Below are positions 18,256 to 26,678 of a DNA stretch of 64,000 nt, piece by piece. Under the pieces are notes generated by a model that saw nothing but the letters and a program-made list of their open reading frames with translations, was not told the origin of the DNA and ran no database searches. Origin of the DNA: Flavobacteriales bacterium (lineage in GTDB: Bacteria > Bacteroidota > Bacteroidia > Flavobacteriales_F > PHOS-HE28). The stretch's first letter is position 1; each line of letters begins with the position of its first letter. Where the stretch lies: positions 992,001 to 1,056,000 of the forward strand of contig JADJVC010000002.1 of NCBI GenBank assembly GCA_016710685.1, in the 5' to 3' direction. A program made the translations under genes and the position numbers.

Positions 18256-18933
18256 TCACGGTTTTACCAGTTGGTCTTCACCCTTCAACAAACGGCATTT
18301 GCCTTGGAACGCCAAACGTTGCGTTACGCTTTTTCGGAGATGCCCGAACAACACCAACGTGTCAGCTTGCGGTTGCCCGAAGAGCAGTAGGGTAGTGTTC
18401 AATCGCCATTGCCCGTCAGGCATCAATGACCGGTCGTACCACGCCACGCCCACGGTGTCCGGCAGCACCTCGCCGGCAAATACTTCCGCTTCGTAATAGA
18501 CCTCGCTGCCGTCATGGTCGAGCAATCGGCCTGGCATTTCCCATTTGCGTGCGGCAGCAGTTGCCGTGTGGTATCCCGGCGATTCCACATACAGCGTCCG
18601 GATGCCTTTTGCGGATGTGTCCTTACCGCTGAACAAGTACCATTCGCGGCCCAGTTGTGCCGTTACCTTGTCCATGTAGCGCAGGTCCGTTGCCGGGAAG
18701 CGCAATGTGTCGCCGTTGGAAAACGCGATCGCGGAAGCGTTGTTTTTCACGGGATGCCAATCGCCATTTGGCTGCTGGGGAATGGAATCGGGTGCAGAAA
18801 CTTTGGCGGCAGGAATAACCATTCCCGATTCCATGTGTTGCGGGGGTGGCTCGGCGGGTGCCATGCAGGCCACCGAGGCACAAATGATAATCCAAGCAAG
18901 GATCTTAGGCTGTTCCAGCGTGAAGCTGCGCAT
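18256..18933 (-). CDS. Hypothetical lipoprotein
   Basis: A 225-residue protein of no family I recognise. Starting at MRSFTLEQPKILAWIIICAS it has a hydrophobic N-terminus and a plausible lipobox (ASVAC, Cys23), so it is probably membrane-anchored and periplasmic or surface-facing. The body is mostly beta-rich (WYLFSGKDTSAKGIRTLYVESPGYHT, VYYEAEVFAGEVLPDTVGVAWYDRS, QWRLNTTLLLFGQPQADTLVLFGHL), as in small extracellular sandwich domains. A further 30 codons are open upstream but lack signal-peptide character. It is convergent with the RNA methyltransferase. Confidence 0.6.
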   Translation of the reverse strand: MRSFTLEQPKILAWIIICASVACMAPAEPPPQHMESGMVIPAAKVSAPDSIPQQPNGDWHPVKNNASAIAFSNGDTLRFPATDLRYMDKVTAQLGREWYLFSGKDTSAKGIRTLYVESPGYHTATAAARKWEMPGRLLDHDGSEVYYEAEVFAGEVLPDTVGVAWYDRSLMPDGQWRLNTTLLLFGQPQADTLVLFGHLRKSVTQRLAFQGKCRLLKGEDQLVKP

Positions 18934-19042
18934 GGAGGGGCAAGGTACTGTTGGGACGGGCAAGGAGCGCATCATAGGCCCGGAATTCTTGGGATACTTT
19001 GCCTTGTGTGTTCGTTTACTCAATTCGTTTTTTGCTTTTCTG

Positions 19043-19071
19043 CTCAGTGTCCACTTCGCGAGACTCTGAGG
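19043..19071. repeat. CTTCGCGAGAC repeat, copy 1
   Basis: CTCAG and CTGAG arms enclose a core containing CTTCGCGAGAC between the TolC gene and the lipoprotein gene. The reverse complement of the same design occurs at 28216-28248, where a second inverted copy follows. Confidence 0.5.
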
Positions 19072-19076
19072 TGAAC

Positions 19077-20366
19077 TTATAGCAACTGCCCGGCCAGCCA
19101 GCGCAATTGCAGCTCCGCCACTTTGGCCTCGAATTGCGCTGTCAACAGCCTGTTTTCCGCAGCCACCACGCCCTGTTGCACATCGCGGAACTGCACGGCC
19201 GTGCTTACGCCGATGCGGTAACTTTCCAACGCCACCTGCATTTGCGTGCGTGTTCCGCCGAGGTTTTCTTCTTCCAAGGCTACGCGCTGTTGGGCATTTT
19301 CATACTGGCTCCAAGTGTCCAGCACGTTGCGCTGCATTTCCAGTTGTGCCTGCTGAAGCGAAAGGTCAGCTTGCTCTCCTGCCAACTTCGCTTGCTTCAC
19401 CGCCTTGATGGCGCCGCCGCGGAACAATGGCACGCTCAGGGTGAGGCCATATTGCGGGCCTAAACGTTGATTGCTTTTCAAAAAGCCGACTTCCGAGGTG
19501 CTTCGCGCATAGCCGTAGTTCGCGAAGCTGTTCAGTTCGGGGAACAACGAGCCGCGCAATTCCTTTACGGAAAGATCGGCGACAATGCGCTCTTCGCGGG
19601 CTTGTTGCAGCGTGGTGTTCGTTGCCAGTGCAGCTTGTTGCAGCGTTGAAAGTTCCAACGTTTCAGCAACGGGGATCACGGTGTCCACAGTGAATGCGGT
19701 GCCGGGATCACGGGCGAGCAGTGTGTTCAACGCCGTCTTGGCCATGGCGGTCTGTTGAAGCAACGCGAGCATTTGTGCGCTGTCCGTGCTGAGGTCCAGT
19801 CGTGCTTGCACCAATTCCAAACCGGATGATGAACCAACACGTTCACCGGTCTCCGTGATCATCAAGCGTTCCCGCGAGGTCTGCATGGCTTCGCGTTGCA
19901 CCAGCACGACTTTTTCGAGCTGCACCAGTTGGTAGTACGCGGTGAGCACATCGTACGTGGTGCCTTCAAGTTCCTGCCGCAGTTGACTTTCGCCGATGCG
20001 CTCCAAGGCGGCCAGCCGGTCCTTCGCCGCGAACATCGACAGGCCGTCGAACAACGTCCAGTTCAGTTCTACATCGCCGCTTAGAGACTTCGCGTTGGCG
20101 TTGTCGGCGTCGCGGTTTTCTCCGCTGAAGAATTCCTGCTTCGTCGCTGCATTGTCCACGCTGTATGCGCCGTTTGCGTCCAGCGAAGGCAGCATGCCAG
20201 CCGCGCCGGGGGTGTTGCCCAGCTTGGCGATCTCCGCAGCATTGCGAGCAATACGCACGCCGTGGTTGTTCTCCAAGGCGATGCGCACGGCCTCATCGGC
20301 GGTGAGGTGCTGAGCGGCTACGGGCAGCACCAGCGCGGTGGCTATGGCGAAGGCAAGATGTCTCAT
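19077..20366 (-). CDS. TolC-family outer-membrane efflux channel
   Basis: Outer-membrane exit duct of an RND efflux pump, 429 residues. A signal peptide (ALVLPVAAQ) is followed by two outer-membrane efflux repeats rich in long coiled helices (AAEIAKLGNTPGAAGMLPSLDANGAYS, NYGYARSTSEVGFLKSNQRLGPQYGLTLSVPLFRGGAIKAVKQAK). Its start overlaps the stop of the RND permease gene by 4 bp, so it is the last gene of a regulator-adaptor-permease-duct operon. Confidence 0.92.
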   Translation of the reverse strand: MRHLAFAIATALVLPVAAQHLTADEAVRIALENNHGVRIARNAAEIAKLGNTPGAAGMLPSLDANGAYSVDNAATKQEFFSGENRDADNANAKSLSGDVELNWTLFDGLSMFAAKDRLAALERIGESQLRQELEGTTYDVLTAYYQLVQLEKVVLVQREAMQTSRERLMITETGERVGSSSGLELVQARLDLSTDSAQMLALLQQTAMAKTALNTLLARDPGTAFTVDTVIPVAETLELSTLQQAALATNTTLQQAREERIVADLSVKELRGSLFPELNSFANYGYARSTSEVGFLKSNQRLGPQYGLTLSVPLFRGGAIKAVKQAKLAGEQADLSLQQAQLEMQRNVLDTWSQYENAQQRVALEEENLGGTRTQMQVALESYRIGVSTAVQFRDVQQGVVAAENRLLTAQFEAKVAELQLRWLAGQLL

Positions 20367-23300
20367 GCTTCAAGCTGTTGTGTTGAAGGATCTTGTGTGT
20401 TGCGCAATTTCGCCTTCTTCGGATCGTCCGTGCCGCTGGCCATGTAGCTGTACAGCGCGGGCACCACGAAAAGGGTAAGAACTAGCGCGAAGAGCAAGCC
20501 GCCAACAATGGCCACGCCCATGGGCACGCGGCTCTTGGAAGCTGCGCCCAAGCCCAGCGCGATAGGCAGGGAACCGAGTGCCATTGCCAAGGTGGTCATC
20601 AAAATGGGGCGGAAACGCTGTCGGGCGGAATCGGCCACGGCGGCGGTGCGCAACAGGCCATGATCCTGGCGTTGGTTGGCAAATTCCACGATCAAGATCC
20701 CGTTTTTGGTGACAAGGCCGATGAGCACGATGATGCCGATCTCACTGAATATGTTCAGCGTATGATCGCCCAACCACAGGCTGAGCAAGGCGCCGGCGAT
20801 GGCCAGCGGCACGGTGAACATCACGATCAACGGGTCCACCCAACTTTCAAATTGCGCCGCAAGGATGAGGAAGATCAGAGCCAATGCAAGCAGAAATGCA
20901 AAGACCAAACTGCTGGAGCTTTCTGCGAACTCTTTGCTTACACCAGCAAGGGAAGTGCTGAAGTTGGATGGCAACGTTTCCTTCGCGATGCGGTCCATGG
21001 CCGCGATGCCGTCGCCCAACGTCTTGCCTTCTGCCGGGTTGGCGCTCACGGTAGCGCTCACGTAACGGTTGTAGCGGAAGAGCTGCGGCGGGTTGCTGCG
21101 GCTGGTAAGCGTTACGAGGTTGTCCATCTGCACCAACTGGCCCTTGTCGTTGCGCACGTAGGCGCTGGTGAGGTCGAGCGGCTTGTCGCGGTTGTCGCGT
21201 GCGGCTTGGCCGATCACTTGGTACTGTTTGCCTTTGAAGATGAAGTAGCCGAAGCGCTGGCCGCTGAAGTAGAGCTGCAGCGTTTGCGCGATGTCCTTTA
21301 CGCTCACGCCCAACGCCTTCGCGCGGTCGCGGTCGATCTCCACGTTCAGCTCAGGCTTGTTGAACTTCAAATTCAGGTCCACCACGGAGAAGGTGGAATC
21401 CGCCTGTGCGGCTTCCATGAATTTCGGGATCACATCGCGGAGCCGCTCGAAATCGGGCGCTTGGATCACGTACTGCACGGGCAATCCCGCGAATCTTCCG
21501 CCGCCGATGGTGGCTTCCTGCACAGCGAACGTACGCGCGAAGTTGAATTGCTGGGCGAGGCCCATGGTGCGTTTCGCGAGATCATCCTGCGACATTTTGC
21601 GGTCTTCAGGCGGCACCAGCGATACGCGAACAAAACCCGTGTTGGTGCTGGCTGTGGAGCCAAAACCAGGTGCGGTGACGGACAAGATGCTCTGCGATTC
21701 CTGCATCGTATCCACCAGCCCGATGATGTTGGACAAGTAATCATGCATCTTGTCGAAGCTGGTGCCTTCCGGCGCGGTGCTCATCAGCATAAAGCGGCTC
21801 TTGTCCTCGTTCGGCGCAAGCTCGCTGGGAATGTCATTGCCGATGAACCAGATCATGCCCACGCAGATCGCCATGATGGGGAAGGTGAGCCAACGGCGCT
21901 TGAGGAATTTTGCGAGCAAGCTGGAGTAGCCGTCGGTGAGCCATTCGTAGAAGCGCTCGGTGCTGGCGTAGAAACCGTTGGGTTTGTCGCGGTGTTTCAG
22001 CCAGCGTGCGCTCATCATGGGCGTGAGCGTAAGGGAGACCACTGCGCTGATGAGCACCGTGCCCGCCACCACCACGCCGAACTCGCGGAACAAACGTCCG
22101 GTAAGGCCGGAGAGGAAGACGATGGGCAGGAACACCGCCGCAAGCGTGATGGTGGTGCTGATGATGGCGAAGGTGATCTCCTTGCTTCCGCGATGGCCCG
22201 CTTCAATGGGGTCCATTCCGCCCTCGATCTTGGCGTAGATGTTCTCCAGTACGATGATCGCGTCGTCCACCACGATGCCCGTGGCCAGCACGATCGCCAG
22301 CAATGTGAGGATGTTGATGCTGAAGCCCGCGACGTACATGATGAAGAAGCCGCCGATCAACGAGATCGGGATCGCGATCACGGGGATCAAGGTCGTGCGC
22401 CAGTCGCGTAGGAAAACGAAGATGATGATGACCACCAGCAAAAAGGCGATCACGATGGTGTGCTCCACTTCGCTAATGGCCTTGCGGATGCTCACGGTGG
22501 TGTCCAGTGCCATGGTGTAGCGCAGGTCCGCCGGCATGTCTTTCTTGATCTCGTTCACGCGCTCGTAAAACGCGTCCGCGATGGCGATGTAGTTGCTGCC
22601 CGGCTGCGGCGTAACGGCCACGGCCACCATGGGCACGCCGCCATCGCCGCGCAACATCGTCTTCTCATTCTCCGGAAGCAATTCGGCCTTGCCGATGTCG
22701 CGCATGCGCACCACGTTGCCACCGTCTTCGCGGATGATCATGGCATTGAACTGGTCCGCCGTTACGAGCCGCCCCAACGTGCGGATGGTGAGCTCAGTAT
22801 TCGCCCCTTCAATGCTTCCGCTGGGCAGTTCCACGTTCTCCCGCGCCAAAGCATTGTTGACATCCAGCGGCGTGATGCCGAGGCCAGCCATCTTCAGCGG
22901 ATCCAAGAGCAGCTTCATGCTGTATTTCTTTTCGCCCCAGATCTGCACGGTGCTTACGCCGGGGATGGTCTGGATCCGCTCCTTGAACTGGTTCGTGGCG
23001 ATGTCCGTGAGCTCCAACAGCGAACGCTGGTCGCTCTGGATCGTCATGCTCACAATGCTGCCGGCGTCGGCGTCGCTCTTTACGGTGATCGGCGGGTCAA
23101 CGTCTTGGGGAAGGGTCTTGAGCGCACGGCTCACACGGTCGCGCACGTCGTTGGCGGCGGCTTCGAGGTCCACGTCCAGCTCGAATTCCACGGTGATGCT
23201 GCTGCGCCCGTCGCTGCTGATGCTGGTAAGCGAACGGATGCCCGCGATGCCGTTGATGGATTCTTCCAGCGGCTCGGTCACCTGGCTCTCCATGATGTCC

Positions 23301-23467
23301 GCATTCGCACCGGTATAGTTGGTGGTCACCGTGATCACCGGCGGGTCCACGCTGGGGAACTCGCGAACGCCGAGGTAGCTGAAGCCCACGATGCCGAAAA
23401 GCACGATCAGGATGGAGATCACCGACGCGAGGACGGGCCGGTTGATGCTGATGGAGCTGATGTTCAT
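20363..23467 (-). CDS. RND efflux transporter permease (AcrB/HAE1 type)
   Basis: Inner-membrane proton-driven pump of 1034 residues, typical for hydrophobe/amphiphile efflux. It begins MNISSISINRPVLASVISILIVLFGIVGF, has the first porter loop (SVDPPVITVTTNYTGANAD), and the TM4-TM6 block ILTLLAIVLATGIVVDDAIIVLEN with the paired Asp expected of the proton relay. The second half repeats the fold (SEIGIIVLIGLVTKNGILIVEFANQ). The tail ends in a charged segment (DDPKKAKLRNTQDPSTQQLEA). Substrate specificity is unknown. Confidence 0.96.
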   Translation of the reverse strand: MNISSISINRPVLASVISILIVLFGIVGFSYLGVREFPSVDPPVITVTTNYTGANADIMESQVTEPLEESINGIAGIRSLTSISSDGRSSITVEFELDVDLEAAANDVRDRVSRALKTLPQDVDPPITVKSDADAGSIVSMTIQSDQRSLLELTDIATNQFKERIQTIPGVSTVQIWGEKKYSMKLLLDPLKMAGLGITPLDVNNALARENVELPSGSIEGANTELTIRTLGRLVTADQFNAMIIREDGGNVVRMRDIGKAELLPENEKTMLRGDGGVPMVAVAVTPQPGSNYIAIADAFYERVNEIKKDMPADLRYTMALDTTVSIRKAISEVEHTIVIAFLLVVIIIFVFLRDWRTTLIPVIAIPISLIGGFFIMYVAGFSINILTLLAIVLATGIVVDDAIIVLENIYAKIEGGMDPIEAGHRGSKEITFAIISTTITLAAVFLPIVFLSGLTGRLFREFGVVVAGTVLISAVVSLTLTPMMSARWLKHRDKPNGFYASTERFYEWLTDGYSSLLAKFLKRRWLTFPIMAICVGMIWFIGNDIPSELAPNEDKSRFMLMSTAPEGTSFDKMHDYLSNIIGLVDTMQESQSILSVTAPGFGSTASTNTGFVRVSLVPPEDRKMSQDDLAKRTMGLAQQFNFARTFAVQEATIGGGRFAGLPVQYVIQAPDFERLRDVIPKFMEAAQADSTFSVVDLNLKFNKPELNVEIDRDRAKALGVSVKDIAQTLQLYFSGQRFGYFIFKGKQYQVIGQAARDNRDKPLDLTSAYVRNDKGQLVQMDNLVTLTSRSNPPQLFRYNRYVSATVSANPAEGKTLGDGIAAMDRIAKETLPSNFSTSLAGVSKEFAESSSSLVFAFLLALALIFLILAAQFESWVDPLIVMFTVPLAIAGALLSLWLGDHTLNIFSEIGIIVLIGLVTKNGILIVEFANQRQDHGLLRTAAVADSARQRFRPILMTTLAMALGSLPIALGLGAASKSRVPMGVAIVGGLLFALVLTLFVVPALYSYMASGTDDPKKAKLRNTQDPSTQQLEA

Positions 23468-23493
23468 TGCAGGAGAGGAGGAGGAATTTTACA

Positions 23494-23628
23494 CCACAGA
23501 GGCACAGAGGACACGGAGAAATGCGATGGGTGAAGGGGTAATCGGTGGCTGGTGATTTGTGATTGGTCGTTCTCCGACTCAAGACTCATGACTGGCGTGC
23601 ATTTCTCTGTGTCTCCGTGTCTCTGTGG
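23494..23628. repeat. Inverted-repeat intergenic island inside the efflux operon
   Basis: Two 30-bp arms, beginning CCACAGAGGCACAGAGGACA at 23494 and ending in its near-complement at 23628, face each other across about 75 bp. The spacer holds TGGCTGGTGATT and GACTCAAGACTCATGAC phrases that also occur in other gaps. The element separates the adaptor gene from the permease gene of one operon and could fold into a large hairpin in the mRNA. Confidence 0.75.
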
Positions 23629-23641
23629 TTTCTCTTTTTAA

Positions 23642-24151
23642 TCATCCGGGGTCAATGGCTGAACTGTCGGTTTCCTCGGTCGTTCCGTTCGGTTCCGGCG
23701 GTGCTGCCTTTACCGCCATGCCTTCGCGGAGCTGTAGCAGTCCCGTGGTGATCACCGTGTCGCCGGGCTGCACGCCGGAAGTAAGTTCCACTTCCGTGTT
23801 GGTGCGGATGCCTGTCTCCACGCGGGCGCTCACGGCTTTTCCGTTTTTGATCACCAGCACTTTCTGGCCTTGGATGTCGGGGATCAAGGCTTCCGTGGGG
23901 ATCATCAACGCGGTGGGCACTTTGGAAAGTTGCACGGTGATGTGTGCGAAAGCGCCCGGCCGCAACTTCCCATTGGTGTTCGCATTGCGCGCACGCACAG
24001 TGATGGTGCGGGAGGTCACATCCACCGCGGGATCGATGGCATAAACCTCGGCCGTGTAAAGCGCGGTGTCGCCATCCAGCGTGAAGATGATCTGCTTGCC
24101 CACGGCCACTTCGCGTCCGAAGCGTTCCGGCACGGAAAATTCAACCTTCAT
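23642..24151 (-). pseudogene. RND efflux adaptor, C-terminal part after an amber stop
   Basis: C-terminal half of a periplasmic membrane-fusion protein: beta-barrel domain (MKVEFSVPERFGREVAVGKQ, AEVYAIDPAVDVTSRTITVRARNAN) and membrane-proximal domain (PTEALIPDIQGQKVLVIKNGKAV). It is in the same frame as the N-terminal half at 24164-24733; only one TAG codon (24164-24166) and four sense codons separate them. The ATG at 24151 is an ordinary internal Met of the family. If the stop is real, this half would be made only by reinitiation or suppression. Confidence 0.8.
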
Positions 24152-24163
24152 CGGTGTTACTTG

Positions 24164-24733
24164 CTATAGGTCGGTGATCAAGGTGTTGGGCGAAACATAG
24201 CCGCCCTCGCTCACTTGTCGCAGGCCGATCTTCCCGCTGAAAGGCGCGCGGATCACCGTTTTGGCGAGCATGGCCCGCAGGTTGTCCTGGTCGGCTTCGG
24301 CGCTTTGCAAGGCGATGTGCGCATCGTCGTAAGCCTGTTGGCTGATGCCCTTCACATCCAGCAATTGCTTTTTTCGGCCTTCATCGTCGGTGGCCAATTG
24401 CACGGCCAGTCCGGTCTTGCGCAATTGGGCTTGCAGGTCATCGGCATTGATGCGGATCAACGTTTGGCCTTTGGTCACCGTGCCGCCTTCGGTGAAGCCG
24501 ATCTGTGAGACGCGCCCCGCGATCTCGCTGCGCACTTCAATGGCTTCATTCGCCAAGAGGCTGCCCGTGGCCTCAATGGTGTTCTCCAGCATTTGCGGCC
24601 GCAGCACGGCAACGCGCACTTGCATGGGACCTTGGGCGCCGCGTTGTGGCGTGGTTTCCTTGTCGCTTCCGCAGGCTGATAGCAGCACGGCGAAGAGCAG
24701 CGCGAGTAGGGGTGTAGGATGCATTCGGCGCAT
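24164..24733 (-). CDS. RND efflux periplasmic adaptor, N-terminal part (amber-interrupted)
   Basis: N-terminal half of the HlyD/AcrA-type adaptor that links the RND permease to TolC. It has a lipoprotein signal (LLFAVLLSAC), a lipoyl half-motif (IEVRSEIAGRVSQIGFTEGGTVTKGQTLIRI), the hairpin (DDEGRKKQLLDVKGISQQAYDDA) and the return half-motif (VIRAPFSGKIGLRQVSEGGYV). It stops at TAG after LITDL, where the family continues Q-Q-V-T-P; a CAG to TAG change would explain it. The gene follows the MarR gene with one base between them. Confidence 0.88.
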   Translation of the reverse strand: MRRMHPTPLLALLFAVLLSACGSDKETTPQRGAQGPMQVRVAVLRPQMLENTIEATGSLLANEAIEVRSEIAGRVSQIGFTEGGTVTKGQTLIRINADDLQAQLRKTGLAVQLATDDEGRKKQLLDVKGISQQAYDDAHIALQSAEADQDNLRAMLAKTVIRAPFSGKIGLRQVSEGGYVSPNTLITDL

Positions 24734-24734
24734 T

Positions 24735-25202
24735 TCAGGAAGTTCGTTGTTTCTTGGTTGCAGCGGGGATCTTGGCTACGGCCTGGTTCAATCTGCCCAG
24801 TGTGTTCCGGAGCTGCTCTATCATAAGGCGCTGCTCCACGGCAGGCATTCCTTTCAGTGCAATCCGGTTGGTGGCGGCAAAAACGGCTTTGATCTCGATC
24901 ACGGCCTTTTCGGCCTTGGGCAACAGTTTCAGGTGATGTTTGCGCCGGTCGCTGGGACAGTTTTCCCGCTTCACGAAACCGCGCTCGCACAAGTGGTCAA
25001 TGGCGCGGGTGATGGTCACTTTATCCTGATGCAGTGCATCCGCCAGCTCTTGTTGGCTCATGCGACCTTCCGCTTCGGAGAGTACAACAAGAGCGAAATA
25101 CCAACGATCCAAGCCCAAATGCCGCAATTGGTCGTTCAGCAGCACCAAGTACTGCTGGCCGATGCGCGCGCACCAATAGCCCAATGAATGTTCGTTGTCC
25201 AT
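24735..25202 (-). CDS. MarR-family transcriptional regulator
   Basis: Winged-helix DNA-binding regulator of 155 residues, starting at MDNEHSLGYWCARIG. The wHTH region is LSEAEGRMSQQELADALHQDKVTITRAIDHLCERGFVKRENCPSDRRKHHLKLLPKAE, with the DR(R/K) wing typical of the family. It is the first gene of the efflux operon, one base upstream of the adaptor, so it most likely represses that operon and is relieved by a pump substrate. Confidence 0.9.
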   Translation of the reverse strand: MDNEHSLGYWCARIGQQYLVLLNDQLRHLGLDRWYFALVVLSEAEGRMSQQELADALHQDKVTITRAIDHLCERGFVKRENCPSDRRKHHLKLLPKAEKAVIEIKAVFAATNRIALKGMPAVEQRLMIEQLRNTLGRLNQAVAKIPAATKKQRTS

Positions 25203-25389
25203 GCCGGTCCCGTAGGAAGGTGCAAAGTTGCACAATCCAACTGTTACAAATGAAACTGTTTGCCTGATGAACGTTAACGATCGCTAAGCTCCGCCATGGT
25301 TGAGCACCGATCGGCCCGCTGAACTGGTGGATTAGTCGCTGGTTTCCTTTCTTTGCATGCCGGTGAAAAAACATCGGGCCGTCCAATTC

Positions 25390-26572
25390 ATGAAATCCCG
25401 CATCCTCGTCACTCGTCCCCGCGCTTTTCGTCGGCGCGCTCCATGCCCAAGACGACCTGGTGAAGAAAGCCAGCCAATTCAAGAACGACAGCGCCCAGGC
25501 CGCATACCGCTTCACCACGGTGGTGGATGCCGAAGCCACGCCGGTGGAAGACCAAGGTTCGTCCGGCACCTGCTGGAGCTACAGCGCGGGCAGCTTTCTG
25601 GAATCGGAGACGATCAAAAACGGTGGACCTGCCATCCACCTTTCAAAGATTTACACCGCCCGCAAGTCCTACGAAGACAAAGCCGACTCGTACGTGCGCA
25701 TGCACGGCAGCCTCAACTACAGCGACGGCGGCGAGCCGCACGACGTCATCAACATGTACGCCAAGTACGGCACCTTGCCGGAAGACCAGTACACGGGCTT
25801 CAGCTATGGCAACACGCGCAACGAGTTCGGCGAGCTGCAAGCAGTGTTGAAAGGCATGTTGGACGGCGTGATCTCCGCGCCGAACAAGGGCACAATTACA
25901 CCGGTGTGGAAACAGGCCTTCAGCGGCGTACTGGATGCTTACCTCGGTCCCGTTCCGGAGAGCTTTACCTACAACGGCAAGAGCTACACGCCAAAGACCT
26001 TCGCCAAGGAAGTGGTGAAATTGAACGCCGACGATTACGAGGAATTCGTGTCCGTGACCAACGCACCTTATTGGAAAAAAACAGTGATGATGGTGCCGGA
26101 CAATTGGGCCTTTCAGCAAGTCTGGAACATTCCCATGGAAGACATGACCACCACCATCGACAATGCACTGCGCAAAGGCTACACGGTGGCTTGGGGCGGC
26201 GACGTAAGCGAACCGAGCTTCAGCTGGCGCAACGGCATTGCCTACGTGCCCGAAACACCTGCTAAAGACATGAGCAAGGAGGATAAGGCCGACCTCTTCA
26301 CCGGCCCGAAGCCGGAGATGACGATCACGCCTGAACTCCGCCAGATCGCCTTCGACAATTACACCACCACGGACGATCACGGCATGCAGCTGGTGGGCAT
26401 CGCCAAAGACCAGGACGGCAACGAATGGTACAAGGTGAAGAACTCTTGGGGCGTGAAGAACGATCACGACGGCTTCCTCTACATGAGCAAGAACTACGTG
26501 CGGTACAAGACCACTTCGTTCATGGTGAACAAGAAGGGGATTCCTTCTGAGGTGCTGAAGAAGATCAAGTAG
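25390..26572 (+). CDS. C1 (papain-fold) peptidase, aminopeptidase C-like, frameshifted signal peptide
   Basis: Cysteine peptidase with QGSSGTCWSYS (catalytic Cys), DDHGMQLVGI (catalytic His) and VKNSWG (Asn), as in the bleomycin hydrolase/aminopeptidase C group. The intact frame begins only at a GTG at 25460, within the mature region. In the neighbouring frame an ATG at 25390 opens MKSRILVTRP, and removing one C from the CCCC at 25417-25420 would join it to ALFVGALHAQDDLVKK, giving a complete signal peptide. So the enzyme is probably exported and the 5' end carries a homopolymer error. It faces the MarR gene divergently. Confidence 0.85.
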
Positions 26573-26678
26573 GTGGTGGGGTGATTGGACGGCTGCCGAC
26601 CGGCTGCATTGGATTGCTCGGTCAGGTCGCGCGGTAGTTCGCGGCAACGCCTGACAACTAGCAACCGACAATTAAGCA

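Noticed and set aside
20660..22411. A 583-residue plus-strand open frame
   Set aside because: Antisense to the RND permease gene; composition is His/Arg/Asp/Gln-rich shadow reading without domains.
25357..26265. A 302-residue plus-strand open frame beside the C1 peptidase
   Set aside because: Only its first ten residues matter, as the displaced start of the peptidase signal sequence. The rest is an Arg/Gln-rich alternative reading of the peptidase gene.
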